Source: Nautilus pompilius
Taxonomy: Eukaryota > Mollusca > Cephalopoda > Nautilida > Nautilidae
Direction: 5' to 3'
Assembly: GCA_018389105.1 (NCBI GenBank)
Contig: JACATO010000982.1
Coordinates: forward strand, 588,001-652,000
DNA: 64,000 nt
The position numbers and the translations under genes were made by a program. Below are positions 1-12,715 of this stretch, piece by piece. The notes under the pieces were generated by a model. That model searched no databases. It saw only the letters and a list, made by a program, of their open reading frames with translations, and had not been told where the DNA came from. Numbering within the stretch: the first letter of the stretch is position 1; every line of letters begins with the position of its first letter.

Positions 1-99
1 ACATCAAAAAACTAACGTATAGGCAAAAGTTCATCAAATGCAACATCAGGAAAATTAAAATTTTGAAAAAAAGTCATCACCCTAGCGGTCAGTTTCCAT

Positions 100-1000
100 C
101 AGTGATTTTCGTAGACCTGCTTCCTGCACACTTTTTTGGCCTGCTCCACGATTATGCTGCTTTTCTCAAAGCTTTTAACAATCTTTACTACCTTCAGTAG
201 ATTTACTGTGTCGTATCTTGTAGCTTTCCCATGTTGTTACAATTAGTTCTGGTGGTTTGCTGATTGTAGAGGAAATAGCCTGCCTAGTCTTGTTGTTTAC
301 AGTGGATGCCTTCACCTTTGCAAATAAATCGTCAATGCTTGGGTAGTTTGCTCACATCTTCATTGCACAATCATTCAGGTGTGTCACACAGGTTGCATGG
401 AACAAGCAGGGGTAAAATGCTTTTGAAGCATTGGTCGCTGATACCATGTACCTGGTGGCATCCGTTACTAGCAAAGAAAGTCCTGAGAGCCAGTTTTCTG
501 TTAAAACATCTGTCACTTGCCAGACAATTTTGCTGTTACAGTGGAATTCTAGGACTACGCACTCAGCCAAATAAACTACTTTTGGGGTTTCCAGTGACCC
601 CAGTAGTAATGGAACTGTTTCTCTCTTATGGTGCATTCGTCCACAATTGCAAAAATCAGCTTCCCATTCAGAAGCTGTGCAAACTGTGCTGCTTCCTGGG
701 ATCCAAGCTGCGACACCTCATTCTGGCAAGACCTTTCAGAGGGCAAAGTGTGGCCAGTGTCTTCAAAAAACTTTCTTAAGTTGAGGTTATTCTGTTTGTA
801 TAAAGGGATATCAGTTGCAAGGAAAGGTTTGCATTCTGAAGTTTGTTCTTTCCTATGACTTTTGACGAAAAATGCTTTGGTACAACTGACTGTACACTCA
901 TAGCTTGCAGTGGAGATCTTCTGTTGGTGTAACAGTTAATTCTGCTGGGTATTTTCTAACAGTCTGACCTTCAACACGAGAGGCTGCGGAGTTTTCGGCA
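100..1000 (-). mobile_element. Degraded BED/hAT-type (DUF659-like) transposase relic
   Basis: Read on the minus strand in shifting frames, this stretch gives a recognisable transposase. In order there are a Cys-containing N-terminal segment (about 990-820), a segment reading FFEDTGHTLPSERSC (about 780-740), then KLIFAIVDECTIREK, then LLGSLETPKVVYL, LLVTDATRYM and FHATCVTHLNDCAMK (636-352). The end reads DDLFAKVKASTVNNKTRQA and IVKSFEKSSIIVEQAKK (about 330-130). The order and wording match the hAT-like transposases that carry the VDE / DA.YM / HVTC.AH.L..CA motifs. Several frameshifts and internal stops show that it is dead. It lies in the intron upstream of the penultimate DNM1L exon, in antisense. 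I did not find its termini. Confidence 0.7.
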
Positions 1001-1446
1001 TCTTCGAGAAAAGGTCAAAACTGTAGCCTAAGCAGAGCAGAGCTTAACAGATAGCAGCGAAGCAAATGCAAGACCACAAGGATTTAATCACATGCTTTTG
1101 CTGGACAACATGACGAATGAAGCGACAAAAACGTGTGAGGTCAGGTTCGGACAACCACACTGTCGTGGACGAGGGTGCGACAGCAATGGACATACAACAG
1201 ACAGCTTTACCTAGAAGAGTGACAAAATCAGCAGGCTCTCTCTGGTTACATGGGCAGGAGGGACTACATATGTAGATGACGTACAACGAGCAGATTAAGT
1301 GCAGGGGGTCTATTTACAAAACTGCTTGCTGGCCTGGAATTCTGATGAGGATGACCAGGTTTTTTGCGGTCCGCCCCCGGCCCCCGACATATGTGACTTG
1401 GTAAACTAGGCTCTTTGTTGTTGACGGCCGCCGGTGAGGATCAAAA

Positions 1447-1483
1447 GGCACTGGTGGCTCTGAATACCAGGGCCACTAGTGCC
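1447..1483. repeat. Short GC-rich hairpin
   Basis: Twelve-base arms at 1447-1458 and 1472-1483 pair with one mismatch around a 13-base loop. It sits in a locally GC-rich patch (about 1360-1560) unlike the surrounding AT-rich intron. It may be part of the neighbouring transposon relic or an unrelated repeat. Confidence 0.4.
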
Positions 1484-1837
1484 AACCAAAAGACATCTCG
1501 CCTGCGAGAACTACCATTGTGCCTTGATGGTGACTTTCGGGTCGCCTGGTCATAAGATGATTAAAAAATTGACAGTGTTGACATAACAGTCGAAAATGAC
1601 TTTTTGTCCTGATGCCATGACAACTTTTTAAATACGGTCCTAGACCTTCCAAATTTCATAGAAGACTTTTTCACAAAAATCTGAGCTCAATTTTAAAGGC
1701 TGCCTTTATTGACTATTACTCGCCCCAGTGATGAGTCTAGGTAGGCAGAAATCTTTTAATTTAAATCGTCTGTCCCTTTTTCTTGTCTTATTTTTTTATA
1801 TACACAAATTCCTGAGGGGGTCAATTCTAGTGATGCA

Positions 1838-1995
1838 GCATGGTTTCATGGCTAAAAGGCAGGCAGTAATATTCCTACTAAAACTTTTGATTTTCAGATG
1901 TGGGAGGAAACCCTTGTGATTGGCTGGTGAAGAAGTAAAACCCAGGAATATATACCAAACTGAGCTGATCTCCTGATTGAATCAAACTTGGTTTT
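1838..1995 (-). repeat. SINE fragment, minus orientation
   Basis: The reverse complement carries the shared SINE phrases: a B-box-like segment, then 'agctcagtttggtat', then 'ttcctcccacatctgaaa' followed by 'agttttagtaggaat'. The same order recurs at 41.0, 42.8 and 49.8 kb. It lies in a DNM1L intron and is truncated at its 3' part. Confidence 0.6.
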
Positions 1996-2368
1996 GGTTG
2001 GGGGGGGGGGACTTCCCTTTAGTGTCTACTGCTGGACTGTCTTCTAAATTTTACTCTTTAAAAATGTTTTTTATATTTAACTTATTGGTCAAACTAATGC
2101 ATTTTGTGTTTGTTTGTTTGTTTTTCTGAGTGTGACCTATTTACTGTGAGAATTTAATAACCTTATATCATCACTGAAAGGTTGTCACAACTAGTAGTAG
2201 CTACTTTAGAGTGGGCATCAAACTCTGATAATCACTCATTTGTTCGGGTGTTTTGTGACCTACACAAGATACAAATCCTACAAATAAAAAGAATCTGTTC
2301 TTTTAAGCACAAAGCCGTGTTGGCTCGTGGTCGCTGGGCTAGTTTAAAGCAGTTGTCTTGTTTTCCAG

Positions 2369-2580
2369 AGCGCCTGATCAAGTCGTACTTCCTCATTGTA
2401 CGGAAAAACACCCAGGATAGTGTGCCGAAGGCGATCATGCACTTTCTCGTGAACTATGTGAAGGACAACCTGCAGAGTGAGCTAGTCAGTCAGTTGTATA
2501 AGAAAGAAGAAATCAACACGCTGTTGGATGAATCAGAACACATAGCAACAAGAAGAAGAGAGGCCCAGGAGATGTTACAG
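2369..2580 (+). CDS. DNM1L: Dynamin-1-like protein (DRP1), penultimate coding exon, GTPase effector domain
   Basis: This exon encodes most of the GTPase effector domain of dynamin-related protein 1, the GTPase that oligomerises on mitochondria and peroxisomes and drives their fission. It reads [46 protein letters not shown] and [17 protein letters not shown], which is very close to the conserved DRP1 C-terminus. The acceptor is a pyrimidine tract ending ttttccag at 2368. The first two bases complete a split Glu codon, so the incoming phase is 1. The donor gtttgt follows 2580 in phase 0. The open frame upstream of 2369 is intron read-through. The GTPase and middle domains lie left of the window. 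Confidence 0.95.
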
Positions 2581-3241
2581 GTTTGTTAACTTTCTTTGAT
2601 GTTAACTTGCTCGTTAACTGTGAATTCTAATGCGTTATTACAACTACCTTGAAAGAGGCCCTCCAAAATGGGATGCTGAAATTTAAACTTAAATTTGTAC
2701 AAATCAGGGTAACTTATTTTGTTGTGGTTTTAGTATATTATATATTCCACACACATTCAAGGTGTTGGTCATGTGACAATTGTGTTGCTTCAAGCACTGC
2801 ACTGGGATGTACTTACAAAAGTCTATCGTTGTCAGTTCATTCCAAATTTGCCTGACAGTGGTCCTTGAAGTAAACAGGCTGCTGAACTTGGTGGTTATCA
2901 GACAACTTTGACAGAGATACAAAGAGACCGGTTATTTCTGCTCCTGAACGAAAGTTTGCTAGTAATTGCATCATTCTCTCTTGGCTAACAGTTCAAAAGA
3001 TCATCATAACTGGCAGACAGGATACGTTGCACACAAAAGCAGGTTATTTCATGATTGGAAACTCGCCATTTTGATAAGAGGCTATCTGATGGCATATGTC
3101 TTCTGAGTCAGAGTGAATGTCTAGATTTATTGTTTGGCAGCTTGTTTTCAGTTGTGTATTAGAATTATAAAATACTGGATAAAGTAGTCATCAGTTGTGT
3201 ATGTTGCTTACATGACTTGTGTTGTTTGTTTATCTTTTCAG

Positions 3242-3298
3242 GCTTTGCAGCGAGCGAGTCAGATAATAGGAGAAATAAGAGAGGCTCACTTATGGTGA
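3242..3298 (+). CDS. DNM1L: Dynamin-1-like protein (DRP1), last coding exon
   Basis: The acceptor is gtttatcttttcag ending at 3241. The exon continues in phase 0 from 2580 and encodes ALQRASQIIGEIREAHLW followed by TGA at 3296-3298. Ending in HLW is characteristic of DRP1 rather than of classical dynamins, which continue into a proline-rich domain. The intron between the two exons is 661 bases. With the previous exon it completes the effector-domain helix that packs against the stalk. No sequence lesion is seen, so the gene is presumably functional. Confidence 0.95.
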   Translation, partial: ALQRASQIIGEIREAHLW

Positions 3299-4482
3299 TG
3301 GTGTGTCAGAGTCTGAATAACTAACCCATAGCAACTAGCCATATTGTGTTTGATTAAAGCAGTCGTGTGTGGCTTCAAACAGCTGAATATGGTGCCCTGT
3401 TCATTACCTGAGTGGGCGTCTGTTAGCAGGCTTTCTAGAAGTCACATCTTTAGGGACTAAGATGCTAAATACTACTTCAGTATACTGGACATCATCAGCC
3501 ACTGTACATGGTGAAGGGTGGAAAGTTACAGACTATCTATTTGTTGTATGTTTATCTTTTTTGACCCTTTGCTGATATGTAATGCGAGAATCTCTCTCTC
3601 TCTCTGGGTTTCTACAGATCTTCTTGTTGTATTGAAATGCATTTGGTTATTAATGTCGACTTGAAATAAAAGCTTCAAAGTTTGAAAACCTGCAACTAAG
3701 GTAGCATTTTAAAAAGTGGTATCCCATTGTATTTGTGACTTGCATCTTTTCTTTGACATTTGTTTTCAAGTTGTTTCATTTTTTAAATTTAATGTGCGTC
3801 ACTTCTTTATACGGGAGCTAAGTGATGTTAGCAATACACTTCTGGTTCAGGCGATGCTGCCAACATTAATAATCCACAATAACAGCAAAAGGGAGAGTAC
3901 ATCCACACTGCGGTTACCAGATGTGTTGATTTGAGAATTGGGTGTGTCTTTAAACTCAGCAGCTCACCTAAATTTCTAAGTGTCTGCAATATAGTTGATT
4001 GACAGGTACTAAGTAATTGCAAACTTTAATGCATGTGTATATTAGATATTTTCAACAGAAAGATGCAACAACTTATTTGACATGACCAGAATGTGTATTT
4101 CTAGTAGAGATTTGTAATTTACTGACTGTCTACCATATAAGTGTTGATAAAGAAAAGGCACTTTACAGGGACGATGATGATAAAAGATGGAGCCTAACTA
4201 AGAGAGAGAGAGGAAAAGTTCCACTCTGAACACCTGTGTGAATTACTTGTTTAGTATTTAACTGAAGTGTGAGAAGAAGCATTCCTTTTGTGATATAAAA
4301 CTTTTACCATTTTAATTATATATTAAAATTTTTAAACTAGAAATTTTGTTACAGTATTCAATAAGTCAGCTGTCTTTGTAATATTGATGTGTTAGTGAAA
4401 ATACAAAAGTATTCAGGTGCAGTGTTTTTAGTCGGGATTAATGGGGTTTTTTGTAATTATTTGTTCTCTAACTGTAAATAAA
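3299..4482 (+). other. DNM1L: Probable DNM1L 3' untranslated region with two poly(A) signals
   Basis: After the DNM1L stop the first canonical AATAAA is at 3665-3670, about 370 bases downstream. A second is at 4477-4482, followed by a G/T-rich stretch. A short (TC)n run lies at about 3591-3605. Which signal is used cannot be told from sequence; more AATAAA motifs follow (for example 8902-8907) but are probably intergenic. Confidence 0.55.
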
Positions 4483-7400
4483 GAGATTCAGAATGTTGCA
4501 GCACTTCTGGTTTAATGTTACAGAAATTTTAGTAGGAAAGCATACATCGCTATAATTAACAATTTTTACTATATTCAGTTTTTATTAAGGAAATTAATGA
4601 GAAGTTGTGTGTTGTTGATATGACAGACTAACTGACTGTAATTATGATAGCTTTAACTGCATATGTGCACTTATCAATAAATTCATCTAATTGACTTGGA
4701 TAACCATCTGTTCTTCTCAAAAGTATTTTTTTTTTTTTTTTTTAGAAATGTATTTTTGAGAAGGCTGAATTACCAGTCAGATTCCTTTCTTCAGTAATGG
4801 CATCTTCACTTTCTTCTTTCATCTGCCTCTTGTCCAACTTGATGCATTAAACTTTTCCCCGTCTTCCACAAATAAGTTGTCTGATTATTCTATTGTTTAA
4901 CTTTCTGTTTATTGAATTTGAACTATGGGGCAGAAATGTTTTTGTTAATTTTTAGAAGAAGAAAATGTTAATTTAAATATGCAATTTTAATGCTATGATT
5001 TAAATGTTATTTTCAAATAATTACAAACAAATTGCAAAAGTATACACCTATGTATTATGAGCCATTGACTCCAGTTGCATATGGAAAACAGTAACATATT
5101 TTTAAAAGAATTATGATGTATAATCTCCACTAAGTGACCAAAAGTTTTTGTTTTCTTTTAAAATTAATTTTTTATTCTACATGATTCATGGCAGCCATTG
5201 AATTTTAAATAGAGGTATAAGTGATAGATTTTTAGATAGAAAAATAGTTTATTATTAGTAATATCTTAAAGCATAAAAATTAATGAAATTTTACCAATTA
5301 ACAGACAAAAGCTGAAATAATACATGTAGAAAAATGTTAAGAATGTTAACCAAGAGCTAGCAAGGTTAGAGAGAATTCATTTGACCATGTTAAAGTGAGA
5401 TGGTGGGCAGATTGCCATATGTGGAGTACAATTTACCATATACTGGTCTGAGCCAGATATAGCATTTTAGACTCTCCCCTGGTTCTCAAAGATACCAAAC
5501 TAATATTTCTATTATTAGCAGTTTTGATTGACTACTTCATACTGCCAATTGTATTTTGATTTCCACACTTGTTAAGTATTCTGAATAGAAAACTAGCATT
5601 GGCCGTGATTCAGGCTGATGACGCCATGGTAATTACTCTAATAATATTCTGACCCCATTTAAGAACCAGTTGACAACTACCAGAAATGAAGAATTAAATC
5701 GAGACAACACTCTCCATTTTTTTCAAAATAATTCTAATTTCTTTGGTTGGTTTTGTTTTTGTTTTTTTTAGCAAATGACAAGTGAAACCCGACTATAATT
5801 TTTACTTAGTTTGATTAGTTCTTTCAACACCATTCCTAATGACAGCTATATTTATTCCTTTTTCAGATGACCATAAGAGGTAACGGGGTTAAGTGGAGGT
5901 GATGGTACATAAAATACGGTGAACGCTGATGATGATGCAGTGTTTTAGATATTATAGATGGAAGATAATATAGCATAATTTATGCATGTACATTTTTTTT
6001 TTCCAAATGACTTATTTTATGCACCATTTCACCTGCTGAAGATGAAGTAATGCACTCTTTGAAGCTTTTTCAATGTGTAACAGCTGCTTCAAAACCTCCA
6101 TGAAATCAAAACACAATCCTTGGGAAAGTGGAGCTTTTGATATTTATCTTTATCATTACAGGAAAGCTGTTAAAATTTCAGTTGTCTCACTGACAAAAAT
6201 GGACATAATTTCAGCTAAAACTCTGTATAACAAAAGACTTGGTGTTGTGTCCCCATTGATGATTTTAACTGTTGCAGAAAACATTTAGAAATGTAATTAT
6301 TACAAAGCTCCAATGGCAGGGAAACTTCAAGGACGGTATGAGCTTAGCATCATGTTGCCTCTTAAAACAGTTTAAGAAACCACAACTCCAGCTGCATTTG
6401 TTCTCTTTGTCATCTTTCAAGTGTTTGAAAATTACCTTTTGTAATTGCTAAGTTTCAGCTGAAGCGTAGCAACTTGTTAGATCAAACTGTTTGGTGCTAG
6501 ACAGCTAATGATCTGAATTCAATTTTTGTCTGCATTTAGAGAACCTTCCCACAATGCATCATACAAATATTCATGATTGCTAGTAGAATTTTTGCTGAGA
6601 TTTTTCTGCTGTTTATTTTTATTTTAATGCAACTGGAAAAGTTTTATATTATTTTCTTTTCCTTTTTGACTATTTTATTCTTGCACTGATTTGGTAGCTA
6701 TGCACTCAGAAACAGTCAGTGCAACAATCAGAACCCAATTTTGAGTTGTGTTGCAATATGGGAAAGTTTTCTAAACAGGCTACCAGAAATCAGATTGTAT
6801 ACACAGCTGTTAATCATCATACAAAGAAATAATAGTTTATAGTGACACAATAAAGAAAAACTAAAAGAAACATCTCAAGATTAGGAACTTTTTTTTTAAA
6901 GTATGAGACAAAGTATTAACAAGATGGTGTTTACAAATTTCGAATAGAACTACAGTAGTTCATTCTGCAGATTATTTGTACCAGTTTGAAAATTGGCTTT
7001 AAAAAGACCAATTAAAAAAAAAAAACACAAACATTTATCATTCTAACTTTATAAAGGATGCATCAACAGCTGGAACTGATGGACAGAATTGTTGCTATAG
7101 GTTTGATTTGTTTCCATCAATAGCATTATACAATTTTTAAATGATGGCATGTTGGAAGCAGTTGGATAACTATAACCACAAATTCAGTAGTGAGAGGTGC
7201 AGTCTATAAAGGGGCACAAAAATTGATTAACCTTAGAATGGTCTTTATAAAAATATTTAAAACTAAAAGATGGGTAGTCAGTACGATGCTTTGAAACTGA
7301 CTTGTATGCATAAACAATTTTTGCACCCCCCCTTTCCCAATTGATTAATAGCTTATTAACTATTTACTGAAATCCCCCTGCTGAACCAATCTCTAATTCT

Positions 7401-10400
7401 TAGTTTATCATGATGGTTTCAGGAATATTCTAATTTGCTGAAGAGATCCCATTTATTCCTGTAGCAAAACTTACTACTGTATAGCCTCTAACTGCCCCAA
7501 GCATCCATGAGTATTCTAATGTAGCCATGGAAACCCATTTAGTCCCTTAGGTTACTTAACATGAATTTTGGTTAGAATATTTACAGGTATGTTAAATAGA
7601 TCAGTGGATGGAAAGGAATCTAATGGGCACTTTAGAATATCCAGAGGATTATTGGATAAATAATTTCCATTTAGCTTCTGGTATTTTTTACCTATCTTCG
7701 GTCATGGGAGAGTGGGGAGTTAGTCTGTGATTTCCACTCAGAAAGTTGTTTATTCTCATTGATGTATAGTTCTTGGCATTACTGACGTAAACCTGATGAA
7801 AGAATTATTTTATTTAACATTTTAATTAATATAAAAATAGTAATTCACTCACATATCATTAATAAATTCTTTTGATTTGTCTTTGTCTTGGTAGATAAGA
7901 GCCAAAAGTTGTTGCATTTTATACACAAGATTTTTTTCAATAGTAAAACCAATTTAAACTGACACTGTTAATACATGTTTAAGCGAGGACACAAGGATCA
8001 GTCCCTCCTGCAGAACTGCCTAGTTATGGCGCCGTTCAGATGTGGCAGTTTTTAACCAAAGGAGAAACATGAATTTACGACAAACCCTGCAAACATTTTA
8101 GCCCGTGTTCAGAAACCGAAGCCCCTGCGTGACTTGATGGTATAAAAAGCACTTTACTCTAAAACCACTCCAGGATGCCCATAAAACTTAGAAAATTAGG
8201 AAAAAGTTATTTTTCTTTTTGCATCTTAATGCAAACTATTAGACGGGCCACTGTTTTGATGGCTTGCACTTTTTCGTAAACATGGCAACCAGGATCACTG
8301 AGCTATTATTCCATGTACTAGTTCATGGCAGTTTTTATTTCTGCTTTGTTGCTTTCAAACAGTGTTGCAAATTCTCACCTTTGTGTTGATTTGTATATGT
8401 CAGCTGCTGGCCTGATGTACGAGGGTTTTGCTCTTTTTTGGAAATGTCAAGTCTTTTTTTTTCTTTCAACCTGATAGGTTTACTGAAGCGCTGTATTTTT
8501 TAAAACGTGTTTGGTATAATGCAGTAGGATATCAAATAGCCAGATGACTAGTTATCTAAATGACAAAAATCATTTCTGAAATCAAGAATTAATAGGTACT
8601 ATATATATATATGTAAAGATCATGCATTAACATTGCATTATACAGACTATTATGACATGACAGGATTATAGACAAATACTGCTATGTTTTCTCTCCTGAG
8701 AAAATGATCTTTTTCAAACATCTACAGTTTAAATTTTGTAGGTATTGTTATTTTATACATTGATTTCCCCTAATCTTGTCATAACTTTGTTTCTTTTGAT
8801 TTTTAGATAATTAAAAATGATTATGATAAACTGGGTTTGAACGTTTCAAATAGCATAGAAGTCTGTTGTAGTTAGGTGGAGGAATTGTGATATAGGGGTT
8901 AAATAAAGCTATAAAAAGAAAAGAAAACAAGTGTGGTGTGATAGCGTTTCTTTTTCAGTAATCTTATACACAATTTTTTTTTTCTAGACTAATTGTCTGT
9001 TGTAAATTACTTACTAAAATGATATTTTTGAGTTATTGGAATTTCAAATGTTTATATAACTTCAGACATCACCACAGTCAGTCCGAACAACACTAATCCA
9101 CCATGTTTTTGCCAGTGTTCTGTTGCCGACACACATGCAGTCGACTATAGCAGCCCATTCTTAACGTACTACTATTTGTAGGATTGTATCAATCTGTAGT
9201 TGTACAGGAGTTTTTTAAAAAAAATTAAACATGATAGAGTTTGTCACCAACTGAGTATGTCATTTAACCGGTTTCACCATTTTGTCAATCACCCTCTTTT
9301 CAAATTCAGACATCCCCCCCCCCATGTTCTGTCCAATTTCAAAGGAGATGGAAAAGGAAGGTTTATCTATCATTACAGAGAACCATCTATTTCTTTATCA
9401 CTAGAGGGTTGCTACATCAGAAAAAAGAATCTAACTGGAAACATCGGGGCATCCATGATTATAGTAATATAATTACAAACAGCAGAAGCTAAGCCATGGA
9501 TATTTTTCAATGTTATTGTCTGGAAGTAGAATAAAGAGTAATGGTCAGGCAATACACTACAACCAGGTGGACTGGTGTAGGATGAGTAGGCAGGAATGAA
9601 AAACATCCTCTTGAGTGGAACATGAGTTATACAAAGCTATAAAAATACAATAAGATAAACGATAAAAATAACACTGGCCTAGACTGTCTGCTTGGATGAA
9701 CGATGCTTTTGTTTTCTGATAGAGTTTGTCAGGGTTTCGTGATCGGTATTGATCACAGATTGCATCAGCAGTTTGATTTATTGCCCAATATTCAAAGACG
9801 GCCTAACTATAGATGAAAATAATGCTTTAAAAAAAAAAAATGGGATGGGGGCTCATGGTCGTGGGCTGTGGATGAAATATCCCACATTTCACTTAGCCCA
9901 TATAGCTATAAACACATTAGGATGTAGCTGATGGATCATATTAAAAAAAAAACTTTGTCGAATACAAGACCCTTTTTTTTTTCCCATCAAAATATCTTTT
10001 ACACTTGATGGATTGTTTTATTGATGAGTGGACAAGATGATGATGATGATGCTGCTGTTTTTAAATCATGTAGAACTGAGATACAGCTTGTTATTCTGCT
10101 GTCAAATGTTTGCAGAAGAAAAACAAAAATTGGAAGTAAATTTTGTGAGAAATTTAGAAACGATGATGGTGGGTGTCATAGACCAAAAGCCAGTTTTTCA
10201 CATGTAGGTTTGCATGTGAAATTATAAAAAAAAAAAAAAAGGAACAAACAGGACTTCTACCTGGTTTAAGAAACCCAACAGAGTTAGCAATGGTTTTAAA
10301 CTCTCACTATTTGATGTTAAGGCATCTTTAATTCTTTCTTTTTTTTTAAACAGTAAAAATACAAATATCTGTTTGCAATACATATCAAGGTTCAATAGCT

Positions 10401-10440
10401 CCATCTCTGGTAATCACTGTTGAGAGTGGACTCCTTGAGA
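4483..10440. other. AT-rich intergenic region, no gene seen
   Basis: This lies between the DNM1L 3' end and the next repeat relics. It contains poly(A)/poly(T) runs and a short (TA)n near 8600. The open frames here (for example 6073-6288, 9200-9472, 10021-10227) are short, have low-complexity translations, lack splice signals and resemble nothing I know. Confidence 0.6.
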
Positions 10441-10469
10441 TGTTGAAAATTTCTCATCCCTCGAAACTC

Positions 10470-11045
10470 ACGTCATGCAAAACATCGCCAATGATGAAGT
10501 AGGCTGCAGAACAAACAGCACTAGTACTTCCCATAGAAAACCGAGACAGCAAGTCTTCACCAACGAGGGCATCCGAAAGAAGAACAGAATCTTGGTGTGC
10601 AATGCAGTTTTGGTTACCACTCTTATGCTGCAGGGAGACGTGGGCCATCTATCAGCATCATGACCAGCTTTGCTGGGCTGGACACTGTACATGTGGATGA
10701 ATCTCCTTTGCCACACCAAGTTCTCTGTTCACAGTTATAAAATGGACAAGAGGTGATTGAAAGAAGCATGGAAGGACACGCTAAAGATGTATGAAAATTA
10801 AAAACATCAATGTCAATGTTGATCTTGAAGTACCTTGCATTCAACTGTCCCTAGTGACATTGGCAGATCTGTGAGTTTGCAAGATTTTTCAAAGCGGACC
10901 AACTCAACCAAGAGGCTCAAAAGTGACTGAAAAGGAAGGAGAAAGAGAGACGCTTCCTTTCTCCTGGAACACTGTGCCACCACTGCCCAAAGATCTGCAA
11001 ATGGAGACTCAGATTACTTAGTCATCTAAGGATCCACTAATGATT
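10470..11045 (+). mobile_element. LINE reverse-transcriptase C-terminal relic
   Basis: Read with frameshifts, the plus strand resembles the end of a non-LTR retrotransposon ORF2. It has NAVLVTTLMLQG (compare the ...AVVLTTLLY... segment after the RT thumb), then EAWKDTLKMYEN (the R-rich KDTLK segment after the GHVARM region), then a Lys/Arg-rich stretch and a degenerate C..C..H-type tail near 10980-11040. Stops and frameshifts show that it is dead. It lies in the DNM1L/LRRC74 intergenic space. The similarity is by pattern only and the clade (RTE or Jockey/CR1 type) is uncertain. Confidence 0.55.
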
Positions 11046-11757
11046 TGAACCTTGGATGATGTCATACTTGAAACTGGGTGACCACTAAACACACATCAAG
11101 ATGATTCAAATCTATTTTCATCAAAAAGTGCTTATAAATCATTTTGTTTTCACTAACAACATCTGAATCAAATGCCTTCTATAGGAAATTTCCCCTTCCC
11201 ATCTATCTGTGCAACTTTAAACTTTTCAAGTGATTTTCAGAACTACCATGCTCAATGTCCCGAGTGGACGGAGTTGGTCATGACTTCATCCATCATATAC
11301 AGTCATATTTTAAGTCAAGGGTTTGTTAATGCAAGCTTCTAATGCCTGCAAATGTGATTTTGTTAAGCCACCTTGGAGGAAAGCAAATGTCAGTCCATCC
11401 AAATGATCTTGATGAGACTTCTTTAGCAGTGCTATCAAATTTCAATAAAGCTTATCAACAATCTAACCTGTTTATTCTCATTAGCTCAAGCAATGATGCC
11501 CTTTGAAAAAGTTCCTGTTTGCAGGGGGGGGGGGTCTTTTTTGATTGTTTTCAAATCGTTAGTTTAGTATGTTACAGAGAAGCAGGAAGTTGTCATAGCA
11601 TATGTTTTTAAAGCACATCCATTTCTAGGAGAAAAGGAAATAGCCATTAATGCAATTCTTGAAATCAGCCATTACTACTTGTACTATGTATTGCTACACT
11701 GCAATACCTGTAACTGAGTTAGTAGTCTTTGTCACAAGTATAATGATGTGCTGTACA

Positions 11758-11891
11758 TGTGTGTTTTCAGTATCTTGAGATACTGTAGACAACTGATGCT
11801 GACACTTGGATTAGCAAACCGAAGATTTCTGGTTCAAACCACATTGTTAGCGTTAGCTGTCTACAGTATCTCAAGATACTGAAAGCACACA
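11758..11891. repeat. 134-bp nested inverted-repeat (hairpin) element
   Basis: Arms of 34 bases (11758-11791 and 11858-11891) are reverse complements with one mismatch. Each arm contains its own palindrome, cagtatcttgagatactg. The 66-base loop holds ggttcaaacc at 11831-11840, which matches a pol III B-box. It may be a foldback/MITE element or a rearranged SINE. Confidence 0.75.
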
Positions 11892-12402
11892 TATACTTCT
11901 ACTTTCACTGTTGATAACCACACCCACCAGTAATTTATTCCACTCTTCTACAATTCTATTACTCATTAAATTTTTGCTGATTTCTAACCTTTCAAAAAAT
12001 TAGGCTAAAATAGAAAAGTAGAAAAGCTTTGAAGGATAACTAAAAGCCATTCGTCGGTAGTATATCCCAGTTATGGGCAATGTTTGTTGTAGCTCACGCA
12101 TGGATGAGCACATCATGCAGCCCTCTCTTTGACCATACCTATTGAACCAGCATCTGATCCTCATCTCTAACCTGTCCCATTCAGTAGCTCAAGTGCACTT
12201 CGCTGGTAAAGGTGTCACTTCCTCCTTGCACTGGTACAGAGCTCTTTTCCATTCTTAGTCTGGTGAAAGTTCAGTTCCGTTTGTTTGCCCTACTGTCAAG
12301 TACTAACCCTGCTGCAGTTTGGAATCGCATGATGTCTGCAATCTTCTTTGGCAAAATGTGGCCTTCAACGCTGGCACTATGACAAGAATCCCCGATCTGC
12401 CG

Positions 12403-12715
12403 CAGGGGCGGACTGGCCATAAAGGCATTTGGGCAATGCCCGGTGGGCTGGGGCCACTCGGTAAAAAATGGGCCGCTTGGCTGGATTAAAAAAATGCTGA
12501 AAAAAATTGTCACGGGAAACTCCTGCCACCACCACCGGGGATTCCCCGCTAAATATCAAAAGGTCGCCCCTGACACATCATTATAATTATTGAGCAGTGG
12601 AAGTATAGCTATAGCATTTGTCTATTTTCACAGATAAGCAACATATTAATGAATAATGGGCCGACCTAGTAGGTGAAGGATGCCCGGGCTGGTTTTAAGA
12701 CCCAGTCTGCTGCTG
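12403..12715. mobile_element. Non-autonomous hAT-like element with 8-bp target-site duplication
   Basis: The element begins CAGGGGCGGACTGG and ends with the inverted counterpart (reverse complement CAGCAGCAGACTGG). It is flanked by a perfect 8-base direct repeat, atctgccg, at 12395-12402 and 12716-12723. An 8-bp duplication and CAG-type terminal inverted repeats are hallmarks of the hAT superfamily. At 313 bp there is no room for a transposase, so it is a MITE-like derivative. GC-rich ends contrast with the AT-rich surroundings. The short ORFs across it on the minus strand are shadows. Confidence 0.85.

Noticed and set aside
1044-1286. 80-codon minus-strand ORF next to the hAT relic
   Set aside because: It does not continue the transposase motifs and I recognise no domain.
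12271-12559. Overlapping minus-strand ORFs (80 and 60 codons)
   Set aside because: They run across the non-autonomous hAT element and its target-site duplication; not host genes.
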